The position numbers and the translations under genes were made by a program. Of a stretch of DNA of 11,460 nucleotides, positions 1 through 6,953 are shown piece after piece. Each line of letters opens with the position of its first letter. Within the stretch, counting starts at the first letter, position 1. The stretch spans positions 1 to 11,460 of the forward strand of contig JAZSBB010000076.1 in NCBI GenBank assembly GCA_045602185.1, written 5' to 3'. The DNA comes from UBA1740 sp045602185 (GTDB lineage Bacteria > Bacillota > Clostridia > Oscillospirales > CAG-272). The notes under the pieces were generated by a model. The model ran no database searches. It was not told the DNA's origin and saw nothing but the letters and a program-made list of their open reading frames with translations.

Positions 1-86
1 ATTTATAAAATAATAAACAAGTACACGAAAATGCAAATGAAAAAAAGTGGGAGTTTTTGGTAAATATGCACAATTGAAAATAGTTC

Positions 87-115
87 TTGAAAAAATTCCG
101 TATATGGTGTATAAT
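87..115 (+). promoter_or_regulatory. sigma-A type promoter of thiI
   Basis: A TTGAAA -35 box (87-92) and a perfect TATAAT -10 box (110-115) are separated by exactly 17 bp. The -10 box ends 26 bases before the thiI ATG, so the 5' leader would be about 20 nt. The preceding bases (1-86) are AT-rich and hold no gene I can support. The match is close to consensus, but start-site mapping is absent. Confidence 0.75.
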
Positions 116-141
116 TAATCAAAAAACGAAGGAAAAGGGTA

Positions 142-1332
142 ATGATAAGCGAGGTTATACTTTGTAAATACGGAGAGATTGTTCTGAAGGGGGCAAACAG
201 ACAAAATTTTGAATCCTCACTCATTAAGGAGCTGCGCCGCAGAGCATCGCCGTACGGCAAATTCAAAATATATTTCAGCCAAAGCACGATTTACGTCGAG
301 CCGCAGGAGGAGTGCTGCGATATGGACGGAATGTACGATGCGGCTCGTAAGGTTTTCGGTATAATAGGCGTAAACAGGGCGGCGGTCTGCGAAAAAACTA
401 TGGAGAGCATTACCGAAACCGTCAAGGCGTACTTACCGTCAAAGCTTTTGGGAAAGCGCACCTTCAAGGTAGATGCAAAACGCTCGGATAAAAGATTTCC
501 GCTGACCTCTCCCGAAATATCGAGAGATATCGGAGGGGTTATACTGTCGCTCGTAAGGGGGATAAGCGTGGACGTGCATAACCCGGACGTAACGGTCACG
601 GTAGAGGTAAGAGACGAGCACGCATACGTCAGAGCAGGGCAGGAGGCGGGCGCAGGCGGACTGCCGCTGAGAACTGCCGGCAGAGGGCTTGTTTTGCTTT
701 CGGGAGGAATAGATTCTCCGGTTGCGGGCTGTATGATGGCGAAAAGAGGCCTTGAAATAGAGGCACTCCATTTTGATTCATTTCCATATACCTCGGACAG
801 AGCAAAAGAAAAGGTTATGGACCTTGCGCAAGAAATGTGCGAGTATTGCTCGAAAATTCACGTTCACGTGATTTCTCTTACGCATATACAAGAGGAAATC
901 CGAGATAAATGCGAGGAGGACTACTTTACGCTTCTGCTGCGCATATTTATGATGCGACTTGCAGAAAGATGCGCAAGAGAGTATAAATGCGGCGCACTCA
1001 TAACCGGTGAAAGTCTCGGGCAGGTCGCCTCTCAAACTCTTGCGGCTATAGGAGTAACAGATTCCGTGGTAAATATTCCGGTTTTCCGCCCTTGCATAGG
1101 ACTTGACAAAAACGAGATAGTAAAAGAAGCACGTCATTACGGAACCTTTGAAACCTCTATTCTTCCTTACGAGGATTGCTGCACGGTGTTCACCCCACGC
1201 CACCCAAAAACTCAGCCTAAAATCGAGGCGGTAATGGCGGAGCTTTCAAAGCTTGACACCGAGGCGCTTCTTGACGAGGCGTACGCAACTATGACCACCG
1301 AAACGAAGCTGATATTTGCCGACTACAGATAA
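142..1332 (+). CDS. thiI: tRNA 4-thiouridine synthase ThiI
   Basis: ThiI adenylates U8 of tRNA and inserts sulfur taken from a cysteine desulfurase. In many bacteria it also supplies sulfur for the thiazole of thiamine. The 396-residue protein is cytoplasmic. Residues about 1-175 match the ferredoxin-like plus THUMP RNA-binding region (opening ISEVILCKYGEIVLKGANR). The PP-loop ATP-pyrophosphatase motif SGGIDSP is at 187-193. A Cys pair in EDCCTVFTPRHP (346-347) matches the position of the conserved Cys of the PP-loop domain that forms the disulfide in E. coli ThiI. The E. coli-type C-terminal rhodanese domain is absent, as in the roughly 400-residue Bacillus form. The ATG follows a purine-rich SD (GAAGG/AAAGGG, 129-139). 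A cysteine desulfurase gene often sits upstream of this gene in Firmicutes, but that area lies outside the window. No clear terminator follows it. Confidence 0.95.
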   Translation: MISEVILCKYGEIVLKGANRQNFESSLIKELRRRASPYGKFKIYFSQSTIYVEPQEECCDMDGMYDAARKVFGIIGVNRAAVCEKTMESITETVKAYLPSKLLGKRTFKVDAKRSDKRFPLTSPEISRDIGGVILSLVRGISVDVHNPDVTVTVEVRDEHAYVRAGQEAGAGGLPLRTAGRGLVLLSGGIDSPVAGCMMAKRGLEIEALHFDSFPYTSDRAKEKVMDLAQEMCEYCSKIHVHVISLTHIQEEIRDKCEEDYFTLLLRIFMMRLAERCAREYKCGALITGESLGQVASQTLAAIGVTDSVVNIPVFRPCIGLDKNEIVKEARHYGTFETSILPYEDCCTVFTPRHPKTQPKIEAVMAELSKLDTEALLDEAYATMTTETKLIFADYR

Positions 1333-1366
1333 GACGGATAAAATTTTATTCGATGCATCTTAGGTG

Positions 1367-1395
1367 TTGACAAAATTAAATGCATATGATAAAAT
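1367..1395 (+). promoter_or_regulatory. extended -10 sigma-A promoter of the valS T-box unit
   Basis: A perfect TTGACA -35 box (1367-1372), a 17-bp spacer, and a TAAAAT -10 box (1390-1395) preceded by TGA (1387-1389) give a textbook extended -10 promoter. Transcription would begin near A1402, just upstream of the T-box stem I. So the leader and valS need not depend on read-through from thiI. Confidence 0.8.
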
Positions 1396-1401
1396 AAACT
1401 C

Positions 1402-1650
1402 ACTGTGGAGGAGTAGCTTATTTTCCCGTGCGTAGAGAAAAGACGGTCGGTGCAAGTCTTGACGGAGGGTATGCGAAGGTAGCCGCTTTTAACCGAAAAG
1501 AACGGAAGAGTTTTCCTATTAGAATTCGGCGCTCGCCCTGCGTTACGGGGAAACGAAGGAATATGCCTTTCGCATATTCAAATTCGGGTGGTACCGCGTT
1601 AATTCGCCGCGAAGCAACCGGAAGGTTGCTTCGGGGCTTTCTATTTTGTA
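1402..1650 (+). ncRNA. T-box riboswitch leader of valS (Val specifier GUA)
   Basis: This leader senses uncharged tRNA-Val and lets transcription continue into valS when charging is low. Stem I has an apical loop with the conserved GGUGCAAG-type sequence (about 1449-1456), closed by AAGAC/GUCUU (1440-1444/1456-1460). The likely specifier codon is GUA at 1479-1481, after GAAG and followed by the usual purine. A perfect 8-bp stem (1559-1566 with 1572-1579) precedes the T-box core GGGTGGTACCGCG (1586-1598). Its bulge TGGT (1589-1592) can pair with an ACCA tRNA end, matching the A discriminator of tRNA-Val. The competing terminator follows. The T-box identity is secure. The exact specifier register is inferred from position and from the downstream gene. 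Confidence 0.93.
1606..1650 (+). terminator. regulated intrinsic terminator of the valS T-box
   Basis: A perfect 9-bp stem, GAAGCAACC (1611-1619) with GGTTGCTTC (1624-1632), is closed by a GGAA loop. It extends by imperfect pairing of GCCGC with GGGGC. A T-rich run follows (1638-1647). The 5' arm lies immediately after the T-box core, as expected for mutually exclusive terminator and antiterminator folds. Confidence 0.9.
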
Positions 1651-1669
1651 AAACGAAAGGGAAAAAAGA

Positions 1670-4306
1670 ATGAGAAAAGAACTTGCAAAAAACTACAGTC
1701 CTAAGGAATTTGAGGACAGAATTTACGAAAACTGGTGCGAGAAGGGATATTTCAAGCCCGATTCGGATAAAAAGAAGCCTGCGTTTTCGATAGTTATTCC
1801 GCCCCCCAACGTAACAGGTCAATTGCATATGGGACACGCACTTGACGAAACCCTGCAGGATATTCTCGTGCGTACCAAAAGAATGCAGGGATATTCAACT
1901 CTTTGGGTTCCCGGAACCGACCACGCCGGCATAGCGACTCAGATAAAGGTTGAGGAAAATCTGCGTGTAAACGAGGGGCTTACTAGATACGACCTCGGCA
2001 GAGAAAAATTCCTTCTCAGAGTGTGGGACTGGAAAAATCAGTACGGAAACAGAATAATAAATCAGCTTAAACGCCTCGGCTCCTCTTGCGACTGGTCAAG
2101 AGAGAGATTTACTATGGACGAGGGTTGCTCTAAGGCAGTTCGTGAGGTTTTCGTAAATCTGTATAACAAGGGGCTCATATACAGAGGCTACAGAATAATC
2201 AACTGGTGCCCGAATTGCAGAACGGCGCTTTCGGACGCAGAGGTTGAATATACCGAGCAGCCCGGCTCCTTCTGGCATATAAGATATCCCGTCAAGGACT
2301 CCGATGAATACGTAACGGTTGCGACAACCAGACCTGAAACAATGCTCGGCGATACTGCGGTTGCGGTACATCCTGAGGACGAAAGATATGCGCATCTCGT
2401 TGGAAAGACGCTTATTTTGCCTCTTGTAAACAGAGAAATTCCCGTAGTTGCCGATGAATACGTTGAGCGTGATTTCGGAACCGGCTGTGTAAAGATTACC
2501 CCTGCGCACGACCCTAACGATTTTGAGGTCGGAAAGCGCCATAACCTTGAAATTATAAAGGTAATGAACGATGACGCAACTATAAGCGAGGCGTACGGCG
2601 GAAAATATGCGGGTATGGATAGATACGAGGCACGTAAGGCTATGGTAGCCGACCTTGAAGCAGGCGGTTATCTCGTAAAGATAGAGCCTTGCTCGCATAA
2701 CGTTGGAACCTGCTATCGCTGCAAGACCACCGTTGAGCCGCTGACGAGCGACCAGTGGTTCGTAAAAATGGAGCCGCTTGCAAAGCCGGCTCTTGACGTA
2801 GTTCTTTCCGGAGAGATAAAATTTGCTCCCGAAAGATTCACCAAAACCTACACCAACTGGATGGAAAACTGCCACGACTGGTGCATTTCACGTCAGCTCT
2901 GGTGGGGACACCGCATACCCGCCTTCTACTGCGATAGCTGCAACTCTATGGAGGTATCCAAGGAGGATATCACCGTATGTAAAAAGTGCGGCGGAGCTTT
3001 GAGGCAGGAGGAGGACGTTCTAGACACCTGGTTTTCGTCTGCGCTTTGGCCGTTTTCAACTATGGGCTGGCCCGAAAAAACGGAGGACCTTGCCCGTTAC
3101 TATCCTACCAGTGTCCTGGTTACAGGCTACGATATAATTTTCTTCTGGGTAGCAAGAATGATTTTCTCCGGTATGGAGCATATGGGAGAAAAGCCATTCT
3201 CGACCGTATTCATTCACGGTCTGGTAAGAGACGCTCAGGGAAGAAAAATGTCGAAATCTCTCGGTAATGGAATTGATCCGCTGAAGGTTATAGACGAGTA
3301 CGGCGCAGATGCGCTTCGCTTTGCTCTTGCAATGGGTAATGCCCCCGGAAACGATATGAGATTTTCGGACGAGAAGATAGAGTCGGCCAGAAATTTTGCA
3401 AACAAGCTTTGGAATGCATCGAGATTCGTGCTTATGAATCTCACCGAATCCGATAGCGAGCTTCTGAAAATGCCTGAGGAAAACGAACTTGCCATCGAGG
3501 ATAAATGGATTCTCTCCCGATATAATAAGCTTGTTAAGACGGTGAACGAGAATATAAATAACTACGAGATAGGAATAGCGCTCGGAGAGATATATTCGTT
3601 TGCCTGGGACTATTTCTGCGACTGGTATATAGAAATGGCAAAGAGCCGTACCTTTGAATCCGGAACCCCCTCTGCGCTCACCGCAAAGAGAGTTCTTGTG
3701 TACGTTTTGACGGGAATAATGAAGCTTCTTCACCCCTATATGCCGTTCATAACCGAGGAAATATATCAGGCTTTGCCACATAGCGATGAGTCGGTAATGA
3801 TATCCTCTTATCCGGTATATGACGAAAAGCTTTCGTTTGCGGATTCGGAGGAGGCTATTGAAAGAATGATAGGCTGTATTGTCGCTATCAGAGCCCGCAG
3901 AGCCGAAATGAACGTTCCTCCCTCGAAGAAGGCAAAGCTTTACGCTGTTACCAAATATGAAGATAATTTCCGCTCCTGCGAAAAAATTCTTGAGAAGCTG
4001 GCTTATACTTCGGAGCTTATTATCACAGAGAAATACGAATCTGACGATGCGGTAATGATAGCAACAGATTCCGGTAGTCTTTATATTCCTCTTGCGGAGG
4101 TCGTGGACCTTGAAAAAGAGAGATTAAGACTTGCCGAGCAGATGAAAAAGAACGATGCCGAGATTGAAAGAATAGAAAAGAAGCTTTCAAACGAGGGATT
4201 CGTCAGCAAAGCTCCTGCAGCGGTAATAGAAGGGGAGCGTGTCAAATTAAAAAAGTATTTAGAAACGAAAGAAGCGCTCAAGCTTGCCATTGCCAAGCTT
4301 GGATAA
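1670..4306 (+). CDS. valS: valyl-tRNA synthetase
   Basis: This is the class Ia synthetase that charges tRNA-Val with valine and edits mischarged threonine. At 878 residues it has the usual bacterial length (about 880 in Bacillus). The HIGH-type signature is HMGH (53-56) within PPPNVTGQLHMGHALDE. KMSKS is at 526-530. Between them lies the CP1 editing region, with TTRPETMLGDTAVAVHP near its start. Cys pairs such as CPNC, CDSC and CKKC may bind zinc. The C-terminal 65 or so residues are a charged coiled-coil arm (VDLEKERLRLAEQMKKNDAEI region), typical of ValRS and absent from IleRS. The ATG is preceded by AAAGGG about 8 nt upstream and lies just behind the T-box terminator. No clear terminator separates it from the next gene. 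Confidence 0.98.
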   Translation: MRKELAKNYSPKEFEDRIYENWCEKGYFKPDSDKKKPAFSIVIPPPNVTGQLHMGHALDETLQDILVRTKRMQGYSTLWVPGTDHAGIATQIKVEENLRVNEGLTRYDLGREKFLLRVWDWKNQYGNRIINQLKRLGSSCDWSRERFTMDEGCSKAVREVFVNLYNKGLIYRGYRIINWCPNCRTALSDAEVEYTEQPGSFWHIRYPVKDSDEYVTVATTRPETMLGDTAVAVHPEDERYAHLVGKTLILPLVNREIPVVADEYVERDFGTGCVKITPAHDPNDFEVGKRHNLEIIKVMNDDATISEAYGGKYAGMDRYEARKAMVADLEAGGYLVKIEPCSHNVGTCYRCKTTVEPLTSDQWFVKMEPLAKPALDVVLSGEIKFAPERFTKTYTNWMENCHDWCISRQLWWGHRIPAFYCDSCNSMEVSKEDITVCKKCGGALRQEEDVLDTWFSSALWPFSTMGWPEKTEDLARYYPTSVLVTGYDIIFFWVARMIFSGMEHMGEKPFSTVFIHGLVRDAQGRKMSKSLGNGIDPLKVIDEYGADALRFALAMGNAPGNDMRFSDEKIESARNFANKLWNASRFVLMNLTESDSELLKMPEENELAIEDKWILSRYNKLVKTVNENINNYEIGIALGEIYSFAWDYFCDWYIEMAKSRTFESGTPSALTAKRVLVYVLTGIMKLLHPYMPFITEEIYQALPHSDESVMISSYPVYDEKLSFADSEEAIERMIGCIVAIRARRAEMNVPPSKKAKLYAVTKYEDNFRSCEKILEKLAYTSELIITEKYESDDAVMIATDSGSLYIPLAEVVDLEKERLRLAEQMKKNDAEIERIEKKLSNEGFVSKAPAAVIEGERVKLKKYLETKEALKLAIAKLG

Positions 4307-4324
4307 TGTAAATAAAAATTTACA
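4307..4324 (+). repeat. short perfect inverted repeat in the valS-LRR gap
   Basis: TGTAAAT and ATTTACA, separated by AAAA, form a perfect 7-bp inverted repeat starting right after the valS stop. The stem is AT-rich and has no T run after it, so it is a poor terminator. It sits 5 nt before the SD (CGGAG, 4329-4333) of the next gene, so at most it would modestly affect translation or RNA processing. Confidence 0.4.
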
Positions 4325-4339
4325 AAATCGGAGCAATTT

Positions 4340-5272
4340 ATGGATTTTAAATTTACAGACCCCCAAAGTGCAGAAAAAGACAAAAAAGAAAACGAGAAGA
4401 TTTGCGTTGTCTTTTCGGGAAGCTATGAGGATACGCCCGAAAACTCCGTTATACACGTTGAGGAGGGCATAGTTGAAATAGCCGAAAACGCTTTCAGAGG
4501 CTTTAAGCACCTTAGGGAAATATACCTTCCGAAAAGCCTTTTGATAATATCTGCGGCAGCCTTTTCGGGCTGTGAGAATCTGACGGTTGTCAGTATGAGG
4601 GAGGGGCTTTTGGAAATACAGGACGAGGCGTTTTCCTCTTGTCCCTCACTTGCCTCAGTCAACATACCCGATACAGTGAAAAGAATAGGCGAGGGGGCTT
4701 TTGAGGGCTGCGCATCACTGTCAAAGCTTCATATTTCGGAGTCGGTGGTTATGATAGGCGCCTCGGCATTCTCATTCTGCTTCAATCTGCGTGACGTGGT
4801 AATACCCGATAGCTGCGCCTTGGTTGAATTTAACGCATTTTCCTCCTGCTTTTCTCTTGAGTCGGTTAAGCTTTCCGAAAATATGGGGCTTATAGACGAG
4901 TCTGCCTTCGAGGGCTGCCGCAGTCTTTGCTTAGTGGATATGCCCGCCCGTCTTGTAAAAATCGGCAGACGGGCGTTCAAGGGCTGCGCATCTCTTTCTT
5001 CGCTTATCCTGCCCTCAACGGTAAGGGAAATAGGGCTGGACGCCTTTTCGGGCTGCACTTCTCTTTTGCGGATTGCGTTTCCCAAGGCTCTACGTGAGAT
5101 AGAGGACGTTGATATTTTTTCGGGCTGCGACAGTCTGGCTGAGATTTCCTATGGCGGCAGCCGTGAGGCTTGGGAGCTTCTCACCTCGGGAAAGACTTTG
5201 TCTGTCGAGCGTAGCGACCTATCGCTCTTTACACCAAAACTTACGATAATGGATATAAAAGATGAAATATAA
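4340..5272 (+). CDS. cytoplasmic BspA-type leucine-rich-repeat protein
   Basis: The 310-residue protein consists mostly of ten BspA/LRR_5-type repeats of 23 residues (about 51-281), each built on AFxGCxSLxxVxIPxxVxxIG. Examples are AFSSCPSLASVNIPDTVKRIG and AFEGCASLSKLHISESVVMIG. The last two repeats are degenerate (24 residues, then IFSGCDSLAEISYGG). The first 50 residues are charged (AEKDKKENEK). There is no signal peptide, membrane segment or cell-wall anchor, so it should be cytoplasmic, unlike many adhesin-type BspA proteins. Such repeats form a solenoid used for protein binding; the partner is unknown. The start is chosen on CGGAG, 6 nt upstream. It follows valS after 33 bp and overlaps the HAD gene by 11 bp, suggesting one transcript and translational coupling. 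A specific function cannot be assigned. Confidence 0.88.
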   Translation: MDFKFTDPQSAEKDKKENEKICVVFSGSYEDTPENSVIHVEEGIVEIAENAFRGFKHLREIYLPKSLLIISAAAFSGCENLTVVSMREGLLEIQDEAFSSCPSLASVNIPDTVKRIGEGAFEGCASLSKLHISESVVMIGASAFSFCFNLRDVVIPDSCALVEFNAFSSCFSLESVKLSENMGLIDESAFEGCRSLCLVDMPARLVKIGRRAFKGCASLSSLILPSTVREIGLDAFSGCTSLLRIAFPKALREIEDVDIFSGCDSLAEISYGGSREAWELLTSGKTLSVERSDLSLFTPKLTIMDIKDEI

Positions 5273-5924
5273 ATGCTTAATTTTGGACCACGATGATACC
5301 GTTGTCAGTAGCACCGCATCGATACACTATCCCTGCTTTATACAGTATCTTGAAGAAAAACGCCCCGAGATTGCAGGTAACTATACCCTTCACAGCTATC
5401 TCGTGAAGAATTTCAACCCCGGAGTAGTGCATCTTTTTCGTAATGAAATAGGAATGAGCGCTGAGGAAATGGCAGAGGAAGAAAAATACTGGGCAAATTA
5501 CGTAAAGGGGCATATTCCCACTGCGTACGAGGGAATGCGGGAGCTCCTTCAAAAATTCACTGAGCTTGGCGGTATTATAATAGTTGATTCCCATTCGCTG
5601 AAAAGGTATATAGAGCGTGACTGGAGAGAAAATTCTCTCCCTATGCCAAGCTATATATACGGCTGGGATATTCCTCTTGAAAACAGAAAGCCGAGTCCGT
5701 ACACCGTCCTTGACGCACTAAAAAGATTTTCTCTTAATAAGGAGGACGTCCTGGTAGTTGACGATTTAAAGCCGGGATACGATATGGCAAGGAGCGCAGG
5801 CGTTGATTTTGCTGCTGCCGGCTGGGCATATGACGTCCCCGAAATAGAGGATTTTATGCGTAAGAACTGTGATTACTATTTAAAAAGCGTAGAGGAGCTT
5901 AGGGCTCTTGTACTTGGAGAGTAA
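5262..5924 (+). CDS. HAD-superfamily hydrolase (phosphatase-like, C1-type cap)
   Basis: This 220-residue cytoplasmic protein has all four haloacid dehalogenase motifs. Motif I is LDHDDTV, with nucleophile D9 and acid/base D11. Motif II is Ser110 in IIIVDS. Motif III is K143 in NRKPSPY. Motif IV is D167-D168 in VVDDLKPGYDMA. A helical insert between motifs I and II (about 20-90) matches a C1 cap as in phosphoglycolate- or beta-phosphoglucomutase-like members. It most likely removes phosphate from a small metabolite; the substrate cannot be read from sequence. Its ATG lies inside the last codons of the LRR gene with only a weak SD, so translation is probably coupled. Its stop is one base before the gpsA-like ATG. 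Confidence 0.88.
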   Translation: MKYKCLILDHDDTVVSSTASIHYPCFIQYLEEKRPEIAGNYTLHSYLVKNFNPGVVHLFRNEIGMSAEEMAEEEKYWANYVKGHIPTAYEGMRELLQKFTELGGIIIVDSHSLKRYIERDWRENSLPMPSYIYGWDIPLENRKPSPYTVLDALKRFSLNKEDVLVVDDLKPGYDMARSAGVDFAAAGWAYDVPEIEDFMRKNCDYYLKSVEELRALVLGE

Positions 5925-5925
5925 T

Positions 5926-6882
5926 ATGAAATTTTTTGTAATAGGAGCGGGCAGATGGGGCTCGTTTATCGCCTGGTATCTTGATTCTATCGGGCATACA
6001 GTTTCGCTTTACGGAAGGCAAAGCTCAAAGAAAATGCAGGAGCTTATTTCCACAAGAAAAAACAGCGTTATATCACTGCCCGAAAGCGTGGCTCTCGTCA
6101 CCGAGCTTGATAAGGTAACGGAGGCTGACGCCGTGATTATTTCCATAGATTCGCAGGGCTTGTCCTCACTTATGGAAACGCTTTGCGACTATAAAGTAAA
6201 AAACAAAATTTTCATACTGTGTATGAAAGGAATAGAAATCGGCACGGGCAGGCGTCTTTCGCAGATAGTAAAGGAGTCGGCGGACGAAACGAATACCGTT
6301 GCGGTATGGCTCGGACCGGGACACGTCCAGGAATTTTACTCAGGAAGGCCTAACTGTATGGTAATAGACAGTGAGGACGCCAAAACCAAGGAGCTTTTGG
6401 TAAAGGAGCTTTCGGGAAAACTCATACGTTTTTACTACGGAACCGACATCATAGGAAACGAGATAGGCGCTGCAGCGAAAAACGTTATCGGAATTGCGGC
6501 GGGAATGTTAGACGGACTGGGTCTTTCCTCTCTTAAAGGAGCGCTTATGGCAAGAGCGCCCCGAGAGATATCGAGGCTTGTCGGCGCTATGGGCGGTAAC
6601 CCGCTATCCGTGTACGGACTTTGCCACCTTGGCGACTATGAGGCTACCGTTTTTTCAAAATACAGTCACAACCGTCAGTACGGCGAGTGCCTTATAACAG
6701 GGGAGGAATGCTCGGGACTTGCAGAGGGATATTTTACGGTAAAGGCTCTTATCGAGCTTTCAAAGAATCATTCGGTCGAGCTTCCGATATGCGAGGCGGT
6801 TTACAACGTTATATATAATTCGGCTTCCCCTACCGAAGAGATGGAAAAACTTTTCTCAAGGTCTATAAAGGCAGAATTTTAA
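5926..6882 (+). CDS. gpsA: NAD(P)-dependent glycerol-3-phosphate dehydrogenase (GpsA-like)
   Basis: GpsA reduces dihydroxyacetone phosphate to sn-glycerol 3-phosphate for phospholipid synthesis. The 318-residue protein starts with a Rossmann motif, GAGRWGSFIA (7-16). CMKGIEIG (99-106) corresponds to the family's ATKGLE segment. GNEIGAAAKNVIGIAAGMLDGLG (from 178) carries the conserved Lys185. GGNPLSVYGLCHLGDYEATV and SHNRQYG (247-253) match the C-terminal substrate and cofactor region. It is somewhat divergent: GPGHVQEFYSGRPNC replaces the common GPSFA...PTA segment, so a paralogue with a related substrate is possible. The ATG at 5926 is chosen because GGAGAG lies just upstream and the protein then opens directly on the Rossmann strand. 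An in-frame TTG at 5908 is less likely. It is probably the last gene of the valS unit. Confidence 0.87.
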   Translation: MKFFVIGAGRWGSFIAWYLDSIGHTVSLYGRQSSKKMQELISTRKNSVISLPESVALVTELDKVTEADAVIISIDSQGLSSLMETLCDYKVKNKIFILCMKGIEIGTGRRLSQIVKESADETNTVAVWLGPGHVQEFYSGRPNCMVIDSEDAKTKELLVKELSGKLIRFYYGTDIIGNEIGAAAKNVIGIAAGMLDGLGLSSLKGALMARAPREISRLVGAMGGNPLSVYGLCHLGDYEATVFSKYSHNRQYGECLITGEECSGLAEGYFTVKALIELSKNHSVELPICEAVYNVIYNSASPTEEMEKLFSRSIKAEF

Positions 6883-6904
6883 AAAGCGAAGGCTAATTTA
6901 TTTT

Positions 6905-6928
6905 TAAATCTATTGATTTATTTTTTTT
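6905..6928 (+). promoter_or_regulatory. inverted repeat plus T8 run: possible operator or weak terminator
   Basis: TAAATC (6905-6910) and GATTTA (6915-6920) form a perfect 6-bp inverted repeat around TATT and are followed directly by eight Ts (6921-6928). The right arm overlaps the -35 box of the uronate operon. It may be a weak AT-rich terminator closing the valS-gpsA unit, a repressor site, or both. The short AT-only stem also makes chance possible. Confidence 0.45.
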
Positions 6929-6941
6929 GATATGGTATTAT
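6913..6941 (+). promoter_or_regulatory. extended -10 promoter of the uronate operon
   Basis: A TTGATT -35 box (6913-6918), a 17-bp spacer and a TATTAT -10 box (6936-6941) preceded by TGG (6933-6935) form a good extended -10 promoter. Transcription would start near A6948, giving a leader of only about 15 nt before the best-placed initiation site at 6963. Confidence 0.75.
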
Positions 6942-6953
6942 ATTCCTAAAGAG

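Noticed and set aside
3..287. 94-codon minus-strand frame at the left edge
   Set aside because: It runs through the thiI promoter and coding start, is low-complexity and hydrophobic from AT-rich DNA, and has no SD.
1338..1349. ATAAAATTTTAT palindrome after thiI as a terminator
   Set aside because: It has no loop, no G or C pairs and no T run beyond it. It is more likely chance in AT-rich spacer.
1428..1673. 81-codon open frame in the leader before valS
   Set aside because: It lies entirely within the T-box RNA, starts at a non-ATG codon with no SD, and its frame crosses the specifier, T-box core and terminator.
2096..2875. 259-codon minus-strand frame opposite valS
   Set aside because: It is antisense to the conserved synthetase core and resembles no family. 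Similar antisense frames opposite valS at 3056-3781 and opposite kduI at 7731-8459 were rejected for the same reason.
4293..4302. CCAAGCTTGG palindrome at the end of valS
   Set aside because: It is explained by repeated Lys-Leu codons (KLAIAKL) in the ValRS C-terminus and has no terminator features.
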